This document shows, piece after piece, positions 27,152 through 35,703 of a stretch of 64,000 nucleotides of DNA (position 1 is its first letter; every line of letters begins with the position of its first letter). Made by a program: the position numbers and the translations under genes. The DNA is taken from NCBI RefSeq assembly GCF_000744225.1, contig NZ_JQLN01000005.1:2193001-2257000 (forward strand). The letters run 5' to 3'. The notes beneath the pieces were generated by a model. The model was not told where the DNA came from, searched no databases, and saw only the letters and a program-made list of their open reading frames with translations. The stretch comes from Kitasatospora mediocidica KCTC 9733. Its GTDB lineage: Bacteria > Actinomycetota > Actinomycetes > Streptomycetales > Streptomycetaceae.

Positions 27152-28075
27152 TCACGAATCCTGATCGTTGCTGGTCAGAGGCGTACGGCAGGCGCTGAGC
27201 AGCAGGTCGAGCCCAGCCGAGGCGGTCGGCGCGGCGCCGACGCCCCGGCGGATCGCGAGCGCGGTCGGCAGGGCGAGTCCGGGCGGCGCGAAGGGGACGA
27301 AGGCGACCCGGGGGATCCGCATCATCCGCGCGTTGGCGGCGTAGACGACCGTCCACATCGGGGTGCCGGAGCCAATTGCCGCCAGGGTGTCCTGCAGGGT
27401 GCTGGAGGTCGGGCCCGGGATCGGCTCGAAGCCCGCCCGGTGGCAGCCGTCGAGGACGAGATCGACCAGCGCCGGGTGGTTGCGTCGCTCGGTGAGCCGT
27501 AGGGGCAGCTCGGCGAGGTCGGACAGGCTCAGCGAGGGCTGCTGCGCGAGCGGATGCCTGCCGGGCACGGCGGCGACCAACTCATCCTGCCAGAGCGGAA
27601 GATGGCGTACCTCGGTGGAGTCGGGACCGATCGACCCGCGGACGAAGGCGGCGTCGAGACGGCCGTCTGCCAGCTGGGCCAGCCGTTCCTTGACCGGGAG
27701 CGCGACCAACTCCACGCGCAGGCCCGGGGAGTGCTGCTCGAAGGCGTCCAGGATCCGGTCCAGGCGCTCGCCGAGGCCGGTGATCGTGCCGAGCCTGAAG
27801 GTGCCCAGCCGTCCTGCGGCGAGGTCGGCGGCGACCGTGCGGGCCGCGTCCTCGGCGGTCAACACCGCTCTGGCGGCGGGCACGAACGCCTCGCCGGCCG
27901 GCGTGAGCCGTACCGTGCGAGGCGTGCGGTCGAACAGGTCGACCTTCAACTCACGCTCCAGCCGCCGGATCTGCTGGCTGACGGCAGGCTGGCCGATCAA
28001 CAGCCGCTCGGCGGCCCGTCCGAAGTGCAGCTCCTCCGCCACGGTGACGAAGTACCGCAACTGGCGCAGTTCCAC
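27152..28075 (-). CDS. LysR family transcriptional regulator
   Basis: 307 aa, GTG 28075 with GGAGGGG 4 nt upstream. Strongly canonical N-terminus MELRQLRYFVTVAEELHFGRAA and the HTH recognition part QPAVSQQIRRLERELKVDLF (about residues 29-48). The effector-binding domain spans about 90-295. It belongs to the BenM/CatR/CbbR-like group by its N-terminus; those regulate aromatic or organic acid metabolism. The tautomerase gene immediately downstream would fit such a role. Confidence 0.87.
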   Translation of the reverse strand: MELRQLRYFVTVAEELHFGRAAERLLIGQPAVSQQIRRLERELKVDLFDRTPRTVRLTPAGEAFVPAARAVLTAEDAARTVAADLAAGRLGTFRLGTITGLGERLDRILDAFEQHSPGLRVELVALPVKERLAQLADGRLDAAFVRGSIGPDSTEVRHLPLWQDELVAAVPGRHPLAQQPSLSLSDLAELPLRLTERRNHPALVDLVLDGCHRAGFEPIPGPTSSTLQDTLAAIGSGTPMWTVVYAANARMMRIPRVAFVPFAPPGLALPTALAIRRGVGAAPTASAGLDLLLSACRTPLTSNDQDS

Positions 28076-28175
28076 GGCCCCTCCACGTTCTGGTGTCCCG
28101 GGCCATCCTGCCCCAGGTGCAGGCGGTGGGGCAGGCGCGAGGGGGCGGAGGCGGGCTGGGGCGCAGGGGGTGGAG

Positions 28176-28805
28176 TCAGCCGGCCCGGACGGCGGAGATG
28201 TCGAAGCTCAGCTTGACCTTCTCGCCGATCAGCACCCCGCCGGTCTCCAGCGCCGCGTTGTAGGTCAGGCCGAAGTCGGTCCGGTCGATGGTGGCCGTGC
28301 CCTCGAATCCGACCCGCTCGATGCCGTAGGGGTCGGTCGCCGTGCCGGTGAAGTCGAGGTTCAGGACGACCGGCCGGGTGGTGGCCTTGATGGTGAGGTC
28401 GCCGGTCAGGCGGTAGGTGTCGGCGTCGATCCGGCTGGTCGCGGTGCTGCGGAAGGTGATCTCCGGGAACGCGTCGGCCTCGAAGAAGTCACCGGTGCGC
28501 AGGTGGCCGTCGCGCTGCTCGTTGCCGGTGTCGATACTGGCGACCTTGATGACCAGCTCGGCGCGGGAGTCGGCCGGGTTGCCGCCGTCGAGGTGGAGCT
28601 TGCCGTCGTAGTCGGCGAACTCGCCACGGACGTTGGTCACCATCGCGTGGCGGACGCTGAAGCCGACCCGGCTGTGCGTCGCGTCGATGACGTAGTCACC
28701 GGTGAGGTGCGACAGGTCGGGGCCGGTGGCGGTGGAGGGGCGCGGTGCCTCCAGCACGGTGGTGGCGGCGGTTGCGGTGACGGTCTTGCGGCTGAAAAGG
28801 CCCAT
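28176..28805 (-). CDS. YceI-like lipocalin family protein
   Basis: 209 aa, ATG 28805 with AGGAGG 4-5 nt upstream. After a ~35-residue leader (MGLFSRKTVTATAAT, no clear signal peptide), the YceI domain covers residues 37-206: GDYVIDATHSRVGFSVRHAMVTNVRGEF, VASIDTGNEQRDGHLRTGDFF, VGFEGTATIDRTDFGLTYN. YceI proteins form an eight-stranded lipocalin barrel binding polyisoprenoids or other amphiphiles. Its promoter carries TTCAAC dyads typical of a MarR-type target, though no MarR gene is adjacent. Confidence 0.87.
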   Translation of the reverse strand: MGLFSRKTVTATAATTVLEAPRPSTATGPDLSHLTGDYVIDATHSRVGFSVRHAMVTNVRGEFADYDGKLHLDGGNPADSRAELVIKVASIDTGNEQRDGHLRTGDFFEADAFPEITFRSTATSRIDADTYRLTGDLTIKATTRPVVLNLDFTGTATDPYGIERVGFEGTATIDRTDFGLTYNAALETGGVLIGEKVKLSFDISAVRAG

Positions 28806-28841
28806 GGCTCCTCCTGAGGTCCGAAGCCATTTGTTTAGGCT

Positions 28842-28886
28842 TCAACTTGTTGACTCCACCGTAACGCGCTTTGGTTCAATGTTCAA
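28842..28886 (-). promoter_or_regulatory. YceI promoter with operator
   Basis: On the minus strand a -35 TTGAAC (28881-28886), 17-bp spacer and -10 TACGGT (28858-28863). The dyad TCAAC-TT-GTTGA (28842-28853) lies just after the expected start site, and a second pair GAAGCC/GGCTTC (28823-28843) brackets the leader. This suggests repression by a MarR- or TetR-type protein. Confidence 0.6.
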
Positions 28887-29000
28887 CTACATCCGATGGG
28901 AAGTCGTGGACGATCGTGGCTGCGGCAGTGGCCGGCTGGGTTGTCGCAGGTCGCGGCTACGCTGCAAGGAGACTGTCCGCAGACCGGAGGGCCGGGTCCT

Positions 29001-32000
29001 ATGTTCGCCGTACACGGCCTCTGGCGGGCGGGTGGCCGGCTCGCCCTCTGGGCCGAGGACGCGCGGGCCCAGGCCGCCGCGCGCCTGCCGGTCCCCGGTG
29101 GTCCCGACGCCGTGCGCCCGCACCCGTACGCCTGCTCGGCCGGGCTGCTGGCGGAGCTGCTGGCCGGGATCGGGCCCAGGCTGGAGTGGCTGGCCGGGCA
29201 GGCGCCGGAGCGCTGGGCGACCCTGTCGCTGCCCTCGCTCAGCGGCTCGCCCAGTCCGTCGCCCGAGCTGCTGGGGAGGCGGGGCGCGAGTGGCGTCTCG
29301 CTGCGCGCCTGGCGGGTTCCGGCGCTCTTCTTCGAACCGGCCGAGGCGGCCCAACTGCTGGGTGAACTTTTCGATCCTCGTTGGGCGTTGAGCAGTTCCG
29401 AGCTGTCGGGGGCCGGGCGGGTGGACGTCGCGTACGGGGCGTCGCTGCGCTGGCTCACCGGCGTGCACGATCTCGCCTGGCGGCTGGCCGGGCGGGGGCA
29501 GGTGCTGCCGGCGCTGGTACGCGAGGGCGGGGTGCCGCATGCGCGCTGGCGGCCGGTGCTGGACGCTGCCGGGCGTCGCCGGGCCACCGCTCTGGCGGAC
29601 GGCTGCCCCCCGGTCTGCCGCGGTGAGCGCACCGGCGCCGATCTGCTGGGAGAGGTGCTCGACGTGCTGACCGATCGCGAGGTGCGCGCCGCGCTGGCCG
29701 AACAGCCGCAGGCGCTGCGGCTGCCGCCGAGGCCCGCGCCCCCCGCAGACCTGACGGCGGCGGACGGCCGGGATCCGCTGGCGGAGCGCTGGTTCGTGGC
29801 GCTCGGCGCGGCCGACGGCCGTATCGCCCCCGCCGGTCCAGCCGACACCACTGACGCCGCCGATCCCGCCGATCCCGCCGATCCCGCCAACCCCGCCGGG
29901 GCATTCGACGTGCTGGCCGGCCGCCTCGCCGCCTGGTACGCCTCGGGCGGGCCCGTCGCCGCGTCCGTCCGGCTCTGCTTCCGCCTGGTCGAACCGATCG
30001 GCCCGGACCCCACGGACCCCGAGGGCCGTCCGTCCGACGATCACTGGCGCCTCGACTTCCTGCTCCAGGCCGCCGACGAGCCCTCGCTGCTCGTTCCGAC
30101 CGCGGACCTGTGGGCCGGAGGCGCGGCTCTCGCCGCGTTCGAGCGCAAGACCGACGACCCGCAGGCGGCCTTCCTTGCCGAGTTCGACCGGGCGGTGCGC
30201 TGCCGCGACGAGCTGCGGCCCGCGCTGCGCAGCCGACGGCCGGAGTCGCTGGGACTCGACCGGGCCGGCGCGCTCGCCTTCCTGCGGGAGGCTGCGCCGG
30301 TGCTGACCGCAGCCGGGTTCGGCGTACTGCTGCCGACCTGGTGGCAGCGGCCGCCACGGCTGGGCATGGCACTCGCCGCGCGGGTGGCCGCGCCCGGAGC
30401 GGTGGAAACGCCCGGGCAGGTGGACCGTGACGCCGTGGTGGCCTTCCAATGGCAGGCCGCCGTGGACGGAAAGCCGCTCACCGCAGAGCAGTTGGCCGAT
30501 CTGGCCGCCGCCAAGGAGGGGTTGGTGCGGGTCCGCGGCCAGTGGGTGGAGGTCGACGCCCAACAGATCGCTGCCGCAGTCGCCTTCCTCTCCCGCGAGG
30601 GCCGCGGTGAGATGACGCCGGGACGCCTGTTGCGGCTGGCGCTCGATCCGGAGGCCACGGTCGCCGGCCTGCCGGTCACCTCCGTCCAGGCGGCCGGGGT
30701 GCTCGGTGAGCTGCTCTCCGAGCGCACGGCCGGACCCGGCCCGCAGGCCGAGGACGGCGCGGCCGCGTCGCTGTCGACGGTGGTGCCGCTGCCCGACAGC
30801 TTCGGGACCGTCCTGCGCCCCTACCAGGAGCGGGGAGTGGCCTGGCTGCGGTCACTCACCCGGCTGGGCCTGGGCGCGGTGCTGGCCGACGACATGGGAC
30901 TGGGCAAGACCGTCCAGGCGTTGGCCCTGCTCAGCGCGGAGCAGGCGGAACGCGCAGAGCAGGTGAAGCAGGCGGAACGGGCGGAGCAGGGCGGGCAGTC
31001 CGGCCGGGCCGAGCGCGCTGTCCCCGCCGAGGCGGCGCCGACGCTGCTCGTCTGCCCGATGTCGCTGGTCGGCAACTGGCGGCGCGAGGCGGCCCGATTC
31101 GCGCCGTCACTGCGGGTGCACGTCCAGCACGGCGCCGAGCGCCCCACCGGCGACGAGCTGCGCGCCGCCGTGGCCGGGGCGGATCTGGTGATCACCACCT
31201 ACGGTCTGGTCCAGCGTGACGCCGAGCAGCTGCGCCGCATCCCCTGGCGCCGGGTGATCGCCGACGAGGCCCAGATGGTCAAGAACAGCGCCACCGCCCA
31301 GTCCAGAGCGCTGCGTTCACTCCCGGCCGACCATCGGATCGCGCTGACCGGCACCCCGGTGGAGAACCGGCTCGCCGAACTCCACGCCATCCTCGACTTC
31401 GCCAACCCCGGCCTGCTCGGCTCGGCCTCGGCGTTCACGGAACGGTACGGGATCCCGGTGGAACAGAACGGGAACGCCGATCGGCTGGCCGAACTCCAGC
31501 GCCGCACGCGGCCGTTCATCCTGCGACGACTGAAGGGTGACTTGGGGGTGGCCGCCGAGCTGCCGGCCAAGCAGGAGATGACGGTCTGGTGCACGCTCAC
31601 CACCGAGCAGGCGGGCCTCTACCAGGCCGTGGTGGCGGACCTGTTGCACCGGGTGGAGGGCATCAAGGGCGTCGAGCGCAAGGGGACCGTCCTGGCGGCG
31701 ATCGGCAAGCTCAAGCAAGTGTGCAACCATCCGGCCCAGTTGCTGCACGACGGCTCGGCCGTGGCCGGGCGGTCGGGCAAGCTGGCCCGGCTGGAGGAGA
31801 CCCTGGAGGCGGCCCTCGCCGAGGGTGACCGCACGCTGGTCTTCACCCAGTACGCCGAGTTCGCCGCGATGCTGCACCGCCACCTGGCGGAGCGGTTGGA
31901 TACCGAGGTGCTCTACCTGCACGGCAGTCTCAGCGCCCGTCGCCGCGAGGAGCTGATCACCCGGTTCCAGGAGCAGGACGGACCGGGCGTCTTCCTGCTC

Positions 32001-32315
32001 TCGCTCAAGGCAGGCGGCACCGGGCTCAACCTGACGGCCGCCAACCAGGTGATCCACCTGGACCGTTGGTGGAACCCGGCGGTCGAGCAACAGGCCACCG
32101 ACCGGGCCCACCGGATCGGGCAGCAACGGGACGTGCAGGTGCGCACCTTCGTATGCGTCGGCACGGTGGAGGAGCGGATCGCGGAGATGATCGAGTCCAA
32201 GCGGGCACTCGCCGATGCGGTGGTCGGTGGGGGCGGCGAGCAGTGGCTCACCGAGCTTTCCGTCGGGGAACTGCGCGAGCTGGTCACCCTCTCGGAGGAG
32301 GCGGTCGCGGAATGA
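29001..32315 (+). CDS. SNF2/Rad54-family DEAD-box-like DNA translocase
   Basis: 1104 aa from ATG 29001 (GGAGG 10 nt upstream). The N-terminal ~560 residues are the bacterial SNF2-associated region; the motor follows with motif I DDMGLGKT (about 630), motif II DEAQ (about 754), motif III LTGTPVENR (about 782) and motif VI DRAHRIGQ (about 1034). Between motifs I and Ia is an insert of ~35 residues rich in A, E, Q and R (repeats of QAERAEQ), not usual for the family. A DPADPADPANPAG run near residue 288 comes from a 9-bp repeat. Such proteins translocate on duplex DNA and remodel protein-DNA complexes or RNA polymerase. The stop overlaps the next start (ATGA). Confidence 0.9.
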   Translation: MFAVHGLWRAGGRLALWAEDARAQAAARLPVPGGPDAVRPHPYACSAGLLAELLAGIGPRLEWLAGQAPERWATLSLPSLSGSPSPSPELLGRRGASGVSLRAWRVPALFFEPAEAAQLLGELFDPRWALSSSELSGAGRVDVAYGASLRWLTGVHDLAWRLAGRGQVLPALVREGGVPHARWRPVLDAAGRRRATALADGCPPVCRGERTGADLLGEVLDVLTDREVRAALAEQPQALRLPPRPAPPADLTAADGRDPLAERWFVALGAADGRIAPAGPADTTDAADPADPADPANPAGAFDVLAGRLAAWYASGGPVAASVRLCFRLVEPIGPDPTDPEGRPSDDHWRLDFLLQAADEPSLLVPTADLWAGGAALAAFERKTDDPQAAFLAEFDRAVRCRDELRPALRSRRPESLGLDRAGALAFLREAAPVLTAAGFGVLLPTWWQRPPRLGMALAARVAAPGAVETPGQVDRDAVVAFQWQAAVDGKPLTAEQLADLAAAKEGLVRVRGQWVEVDAQQIAAAVAFLSREGRGEMTPGRLLRLALDPEATVAGLPVTSVQAAGVLGELLSERTAGPGPQAEDGAAASLSTVVPLPDSFGTVLRPYQERGVAWLRSLTRLGLGAVLADDMGLGKTVQALALLSAEQAERAEQVKQAERAEQGGQSGRAERAVPAEAAPTLLVCPMSLVGNWRREAARFAPSLRVHVQHGAERPTGDELRAAVAGADLVITTYGLVQRDAEQLRRIPWRRVIADEAQMVKNSATAQSRALRSLPADHRIALTGTPVENRLAELHAILDFANPGLLGSASAFTERYGIPVEQNGNADRLAELQRRTRPFILRRLKGDLGVAAELPAKQEMTVWCTLTTEQAGLYQAVVADLLHRVEGIKGVERKGTVLAAIGKLKQVCNHPAQLLHDGSAVAGRSGKLARLEETLEAALAEGDRTLVFTQYAEFAAMLHRHLAERLDTEVLYLHGSLSARRREELITRFQEQDGPGVFLLSLKAGGTGLNLTAANQVIHLDRWWNPAVEQQATDRAHRIGQQRDVQVRTFVCVGTVEERIAEMIESKRALADAVVGGGGEQWLTELSVGELRELVTLSEEAVAE

Positions 32316-32503
32316 CGGATCGTTCGGCAATAGATCGCCTGGAGGACTACTGGCTCGGCGAGTTCGTCCTCGGCGAGGCGGCAGACGACGAGGAGGAGGA
32401 AGCCGAGCTCCCGGTCGACCGGTTGCCGCCTCCGCAGATCACCGTGCGGGGCCGGAATCTGGCGGTACTGCTCGCCCCGGTCTACCGAGCGATGACCTCG
32501 TGA
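32312..32503 (+). CDS. 63-aa acidic protein coupled to the SNF2 gene
   Basis: ATG 32312 overlaps the SNF2 stop (ATGA), so it is translationally coupled. The protein is acidic in the middle (EAADDEEEEAELP) with a conserved-looking start (SAIDRLEDYWLGEFVLG) and end (ITVRGRNLAVLLAPVYRAMTS). It resembles no known domain. In related genomes the gene after this helicase often encodes a SWIM zinc-finger protein, which is absent here, so this could be a partner or a reduced replacement. The role is inferred only from coupling. Confidence 0.6.
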   Translation: MTDRSAIDRLEDYWLGEFVLGEAADDEEEEAELPVDRLPPPQITVRGRNLAVLLAPVYRAMTS

Positions 32504-32545
32504 CCAGGCCCACCGCCGCCGCTGCTGTCGAAACCGTCGTCCTGC

Positions 32546-32576
32546 TTGACCCTCGACCTGGTCGAGACTCCAGAGT
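32546..32576 (+). promoter_or_regulatory. MerR-type promoter with 19-bp spacer
   Basis: -35 TTGACC (32546-32551), 19-bp spacer and -10 CAGAGT (32571-32576). The spacer holds the dyad CTCGAC-CTG-GTCGAG (32552-32566). Overlong spacers with a central dyad are the hallmark of promoters twisted by MerR proteins. The -10 lies 7 nt before the MerR-fusion ATG at 32584, so the transcript would be leaderless and autoregulated. Confidence 0.65.
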
Positions 32577-32583
32577 CATCGGC

Positions 32584-33738
32584 ATGGAGAGCGAGATGCG
32601 CAGCATCGGCCGGCTGGCCCGGGAGAGCGGCCTGACGGTCAGCGCGCTGCGGTTCTACGACGGCGCCGGAGTGTTCGGTCCGGCCTGGGTGGACCCGCAG
32701 AGCGGCTACCGCTGGTACGCACCGGACCAGTTGGCCGATGCCCGGCTGATCTGCCGACTGCGCAGAGTCGGACTGCCACTGGCCGATATCCGCCTGGTGC
32801 TGGCCGAGCCCGCCCATTCCGAGGCCGCCCGCCGTGCGCTCGACGCGCACCTGCGGCGACTGGAGGACGGCCTGGCAGATGCGCGTCGCGAACTCTCCTG
32901 CGTCCGAGACCTGCTCGACCAGAGGGAGCACCCGATGTCTGCATCCACCACCACCGTCCGACTCGCCGTGGAAAGCGCCGAGTTGGCCGCCGCGCTGGCC
33001 GCCGTGCGATTCGCCGTGAGCACGGACCCCGAGCTGCCGATGCTCGGCGGCGTCCTGTTCGATCTGGACGGCGACGTGCTGCACCTGGTCGCCACCGACC
33101 GCTACCGGATCGCGGTCGCCCAGGCCACCGTCCGCCGTGCGGCGGACAGCGCGGCGGCGGAAGCCGTACAGGCGCTGCTGCCCGTGGCACTGGCCGACGA
33201 GATTCGCGCGTTGGCCGAGGCCGTCGGTGCCGAGCAGCTGACGCTGCTGCTGGACGGCGGGCGGGTGGCCGCCTCGGCGGACGGGCAGCGGGCCGAGGGA
33301 GACAGCCTGGACCTGGACTTTCCCGACTACCGCCGCCTGCTGCGCCTGGAGACCACCCACCGGGCCGGCATCGAGGCGGCCGAACTGCGCCGGGCGGTGG
33401 CCCAGGGCCCGACCCGCACCAGTGCGTCCGCTCCGGACGGCGACGAGGTCGCGGTCACCGTCCTCGCTGTCGACGAGGCCGGGAACGTCCGGGTCGCGGA
33501 GGACGCCGTCGGCGCGGACGCCGTGGACGAGGGTGCCGTCGACGAGGACGCCCGCACGGCGCAGGAGCCGGACGGCCTGCGGGTCGCGGTGAACCGGGAG
33601 TTCCTGCTGGAGGCGCTGGCAGCCGGCGTTCAGGGTCAGCTCATCCTGGAACTCGGCGGTGCGATCAGCCCGTTGGCGATCCGACCGGCCAGTGGTGACG
33701 GTTCCTTCTCGCTCCTGATGCCGATCCGCCTCGGCTGA
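32584..33738 (+). CDS. MerR-type HTH fused to a DNA polymerase III beta-clamp-like domain
   Basis: 384 aa from ATG 32584, placed by the promoter (7 nt after the -10); ATG 32596 with GGAG 6 nt upstream is the alternative. Residues ~5-115 are a MerR module (RSIGRLARESGLTVSALRFYDGAGVF, then dimer helix). Residues ~120-384 match domains 2 and 3 of DnaN: GGVLFDLDGDVLHLVATDRYRIA, LDLDFPDYRRLL, VAVNREFLLEAL, and a C-terminal PLAIRP...FSLLMPIRL. An acidic insert (about 300-320) interrupts the clamp fold. Here the clamp fold probably senses a ligand or mediates protein contact rather than loading on DNA, since one copy lacks domain 1. It lies just after the SNF2 helicase. Confidence 0.85.
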   Translation: MESEMRSIGRLARESGLTVSALRFYDGAGVFGPAWVDPQSGYRWYAPDQLADARLICRLRRVGLPLADIRLVLAEPAHSEAARRALDAHLRRLEDGLADARRELSCVRDLLDQREHPMSASTTTVRLAVESAELAAALAAVRFAVSTDPELPMLGGVLFDLDGDVLHLVATDRYRIAVAQATVRRAADSAAAEAVQALLPVALADEIRALAEAVGAEQLTLLLDGGRVAASADGQRAEGDSLDLDFPDYRRLLRLETTHRAGIEAAELRRAVAQGPTRTSASAPDGDEVAVTVLAVDEAGNVRVAEDAVGADAVDEGAVDEDARTAQEPDGLRVAVNREFLLEALAAGVQGQLILELGGAISPLAIRPASGDGSFSLLMPIRLG

Positions 33739-33771
33739 GCCCACGGTAGCGACCGCGGCTCTCGACGACCG

Positions 33772-34422
33772 CTACCGGACGGTGCGCCGCCGGACCAGCT
33801 CCCTGGTCTCCGGCGGCAGGGCGTCGGCGGCCAACAGCGTTGGCAGCAACTCCGGTTCCAGGGTCAACGCACGGAAGGTGCGCGCGATCGTCACGTCGTG
33901 GTCGGGCCGGTAGGCGATTTCGACCGGGTCGCCGGCCCGGATGTCGCCCGGCTCGACCACCCGCAGATAAGCCCCGGGCAGTGCCGCCTGGGTGAACTGC
34001 TTGATCCAGCCGGCCCGCTCCAACCACCCCTGGAACGTCCCGCACGGAATCCTCGGACAGGAGACCTCCAGGACGACCGTCGCCCCGATCCGCCACCGCT
34101 CACCGATCAGGGCGCCGTTCACGTCGACGCCCAGCGTGGTCAGGTTCTCCCCGAACGAACCGGAGGCGAGGCGTCGGCCCAACTCGGGCTCCCAGCGGTC
34201 GAGATCCTCCCGGGCGTAGGCGTAGACGGCCTGGTCGGTACCGCCGTGGTTGCGCAGGTCGTAGACCCGGTCGCCGGCCAGCCCGACCGCCCCGGTCCCG
34301 CGCGGACCGGGTTCGCCGACCGCCACCGCGCCGTCGACCGGCCGCTTGTCGATACCCGTCTGGGCGAGGCCCTTCCAGGGGTTCGGCCGGGGCCTACCGA
34401 CGTTGACCGAGAGCAGCTTCAT
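33772..34422 (-). CDS. MOSC domain protein (YiiM-like)
   Basis: 216 aa. MOSC fold features: GLAGDRVYDLRNHGGTDQAVYAY (about 47-69), SFGENLTTLGVDVNGALIGERWRIG and the Cys-bearing VSCPRIPCGTFQG (about 122-134). YiiM-type MOSC proteins bind molybdenum cofactor and reduce N-hydroxylated base analogues (in the bacterium; mARC-like). TAGCGT lies 7 nt upstream of the ATG, so the message is probably leaderless even though GGAGG is present between them. It is convergent with the MerR-clamp gene. Confidence 0.87.
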   Translation of the reverse strand: MKLLSVNVGRPRPNPWKGLAQTGIDKRPVDGAVAVGEPGPRGTGAVGLAGDRVYDLRNHGGTDQAVYAYAREDLDRWEPELGRRLASGSFGENLTTLGVDVNGALIGERWRIGATVVLEVSCPRIPCGTFQGWLERAGWIKQFTQAALPGAYLRVVEPGDIRAGDPVEIAYRPDHDVTIARTFRALTLEPELLPTLLAADALPPETRELVRRRTVR

Positions 34423-34490
34423 GCCTCCGACGCTACGTTCCGCCGCTGGTCGGGGCTACTCGATTTAAACGGGGCCCGGCATGCGCGCAG

Positions 34491-34519
34491 GCAGTGGGGC
34501 ACTGATCGGCACCCACTGC
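34491..34519 (-). terminator. Hairpin after the methyltransferase gene
   Basis: GCAGTGGG (34491-34498) and CCCACTGC (34512-34519), 8-bp arms, 11 bp beyond the stop of the gene at 34530. Confidence 0.55.
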
Positions 34520-34529
34520 CGTGGCGGTG

Positions 34530-35297
34530 CTACTCCTGCGGCCGGCGGCGGGCGAGGTGCACCGTCAGGTCGGCGTTCAGCTCGACCGTGGCGGGAAGCA
34601 CCTCCCGGATCCGGCGAAACACCTGCTCCCGGTCGGCTGCCGACAGGATCAGGTAGGCCGAGATGGTCGACAGGTGGTCGATGTACTCGTGGGCGGTCAT
34701 CGTGAGCCGCCGTTCGATCTCGGCCTGCCGCACGTCCGTGAACCACTCGGACTGCTGGAGTTCGGTGCCGGGCCACTGCATGGACTGTCCGGGCAACGTG
34801 CCGTCAGGGGACGGAATCTCGTCGGTGTCCAGGAACGGGACCTGGGCCCTCTGGACGGCCTGCGCCAGTTCCAGGTCGGCCAGCCGGATCGGGCCGCCGA
34901 ACGAGGCGAACACGCCGCCGGGCTCCAGCAGCGCCGCCATCCGCTGCCAGCGGCCCGCCGGGCTCGTCCAGTGCAATGCCGCCGCCGCGTAGACCAGCTC
35001 GTACCGCTCGCCCAAGGGCAGCTCCTCGAATGCGGCCCGCTCCGTCCTGACCCCGGCCGGCACGTGCTTGCGCAGCTCGGCGAGCATGGCCTCGTCGGGC
35101 TCGGACGCGGTGACCGCGACCCCGTGCTCCGCGAACAGGCGGGTGGCCTTGCCCGTTCCGGCACCGATCTCCAGGGCGGTCCGCACCGGCCGAATCGCGT
35201 ACGTCAGCACCAGGTCGAGGAGTTCGACCGGATATCCCGGGCGGAACCGTTCGTAGGCGTGGGCCACCGCCCCGAAACTGAGTGCACGCATCGTCAT
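34530..35297 (-). CDS. Class I SAM-dependent methyltransferase
   Basis: 255 aa from ATG 35297, which lies 7 nt after CAGGAT (leaderless pattern); an ATG three codons upstream falls inside that hexamer. SAM-binding motif I is ALEIGAGTGKATRLF (about residue 40), followed by the acidic strand end TASEPDEAM and the motif YAAAALHW. Methyltransferase fold with a YGFF/AHAYERFRPGYP start, the group of small-molecule (often natural product or quinone) methyltransferases. Substrate unknown. Confidence 0.83.
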   Translation of the reverse strand: MTMRALSFGAVAHAYERFRPGYPVELLDLVLTYAIRPVRTALEIGAGTGKATRLFAEHGVAVTASEPDEAMLAELRKHVPAGVRTERAAFEELPLGERYELVYAAAALHWTSPAGRWQRMAALLEPGGVFASFGGPIRLADLELAQAVQRAQVPFLDTDEIPSPDGTLPGQSMQWPGTELQQSEWFTDVRQAEIERRLTMTAHEYIDHLSTISAYLILSAADREQVFRRIREVLPATVELNADLTVHLARRRPQE

Positions 35298-35443
35298 GCC
35301 GGGCATCCTGACAGGGGCCGGCGGGTCGGCACCTGGAATTTCCTGCGACCTCGCGGCCCTGCTGGTGACGTGACCTGTCGGAACTGATCTGCCAGGATTC
35401 CTGGAACCACGCGGCGCGTCGTCACTCCGGCGTCATCAGCTCA

Positions 35444-35560
35444 TCAGCTCATCAACTCTGGCGCGAAGTGGTCACGCAGCCGGGCGATCTTCCCGTCGCG
35501 GGCTGACGACCCCAACGCTCCTATGTACCGGCAGTCCCGCTTCTGGATTGTCCGAGACAT
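35444..35560 (-). CDS. Possible 38-aa remnant or small protein
   Basis: ATG 35560 to TGA 35444. The encoded end (RDGKIARLRDHFAPELMS) resembles the C-terminal strand and helix of SnoaL/NTF2-like cyclase-type proteins, while no start of such a protein is present upstream. It is therefore more likely a leftover 3' end of a deleted gene than a functional peptide. Ribosome site weak. Confidence 0.3.
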   Translation of the reverse strand: MSRTIQKRDCRYIGALGSSARDGKIARLRDHFAPELMS

Positions 35561-35664
35561 CCTGAGATCCGTTCCCCGGCCTCGTCGAGGGACGACCGGC
35601 AGAACGACCGTCGTGGCCATCTACCGTGCGCAGTCACACCGGAGTGGTTGCTGGCGCTAGCAGT

Positions 35665-35684
35665 CTGCTTGCATTTGCAAGCAG
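35665..35684. promoter_or_regulatory. Operator upstream of the XRE regulator
   Basis: Perfect inverted repeat: arms CTGCTTGC and GCAAGCAG, centre ATTT, ending 19 bp before the start codon. CAGACT sits 6 nt before the start (leaderless pattern), so this site would overlap the promoter. Likely an autoregulatory XRE operator. Confidence 0.65.
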
Positions 35685-35703
35685 CTGGGGGCAGACTCCT
35701 GGT

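Larger units (their letters stand above)
35307..35703. other. Intergenic region, mostly unassigned
   Basis: About 400 bases between the divergent methyltransferase and XRE regulator genes. It holds a possible 38-codon minus-strand frame (35444-35560), a small CATCAGCT direct repeat near 35434-35455 and the operator at 35665-35684. The rest shows nothing recognisable. Confidence 0.45.
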
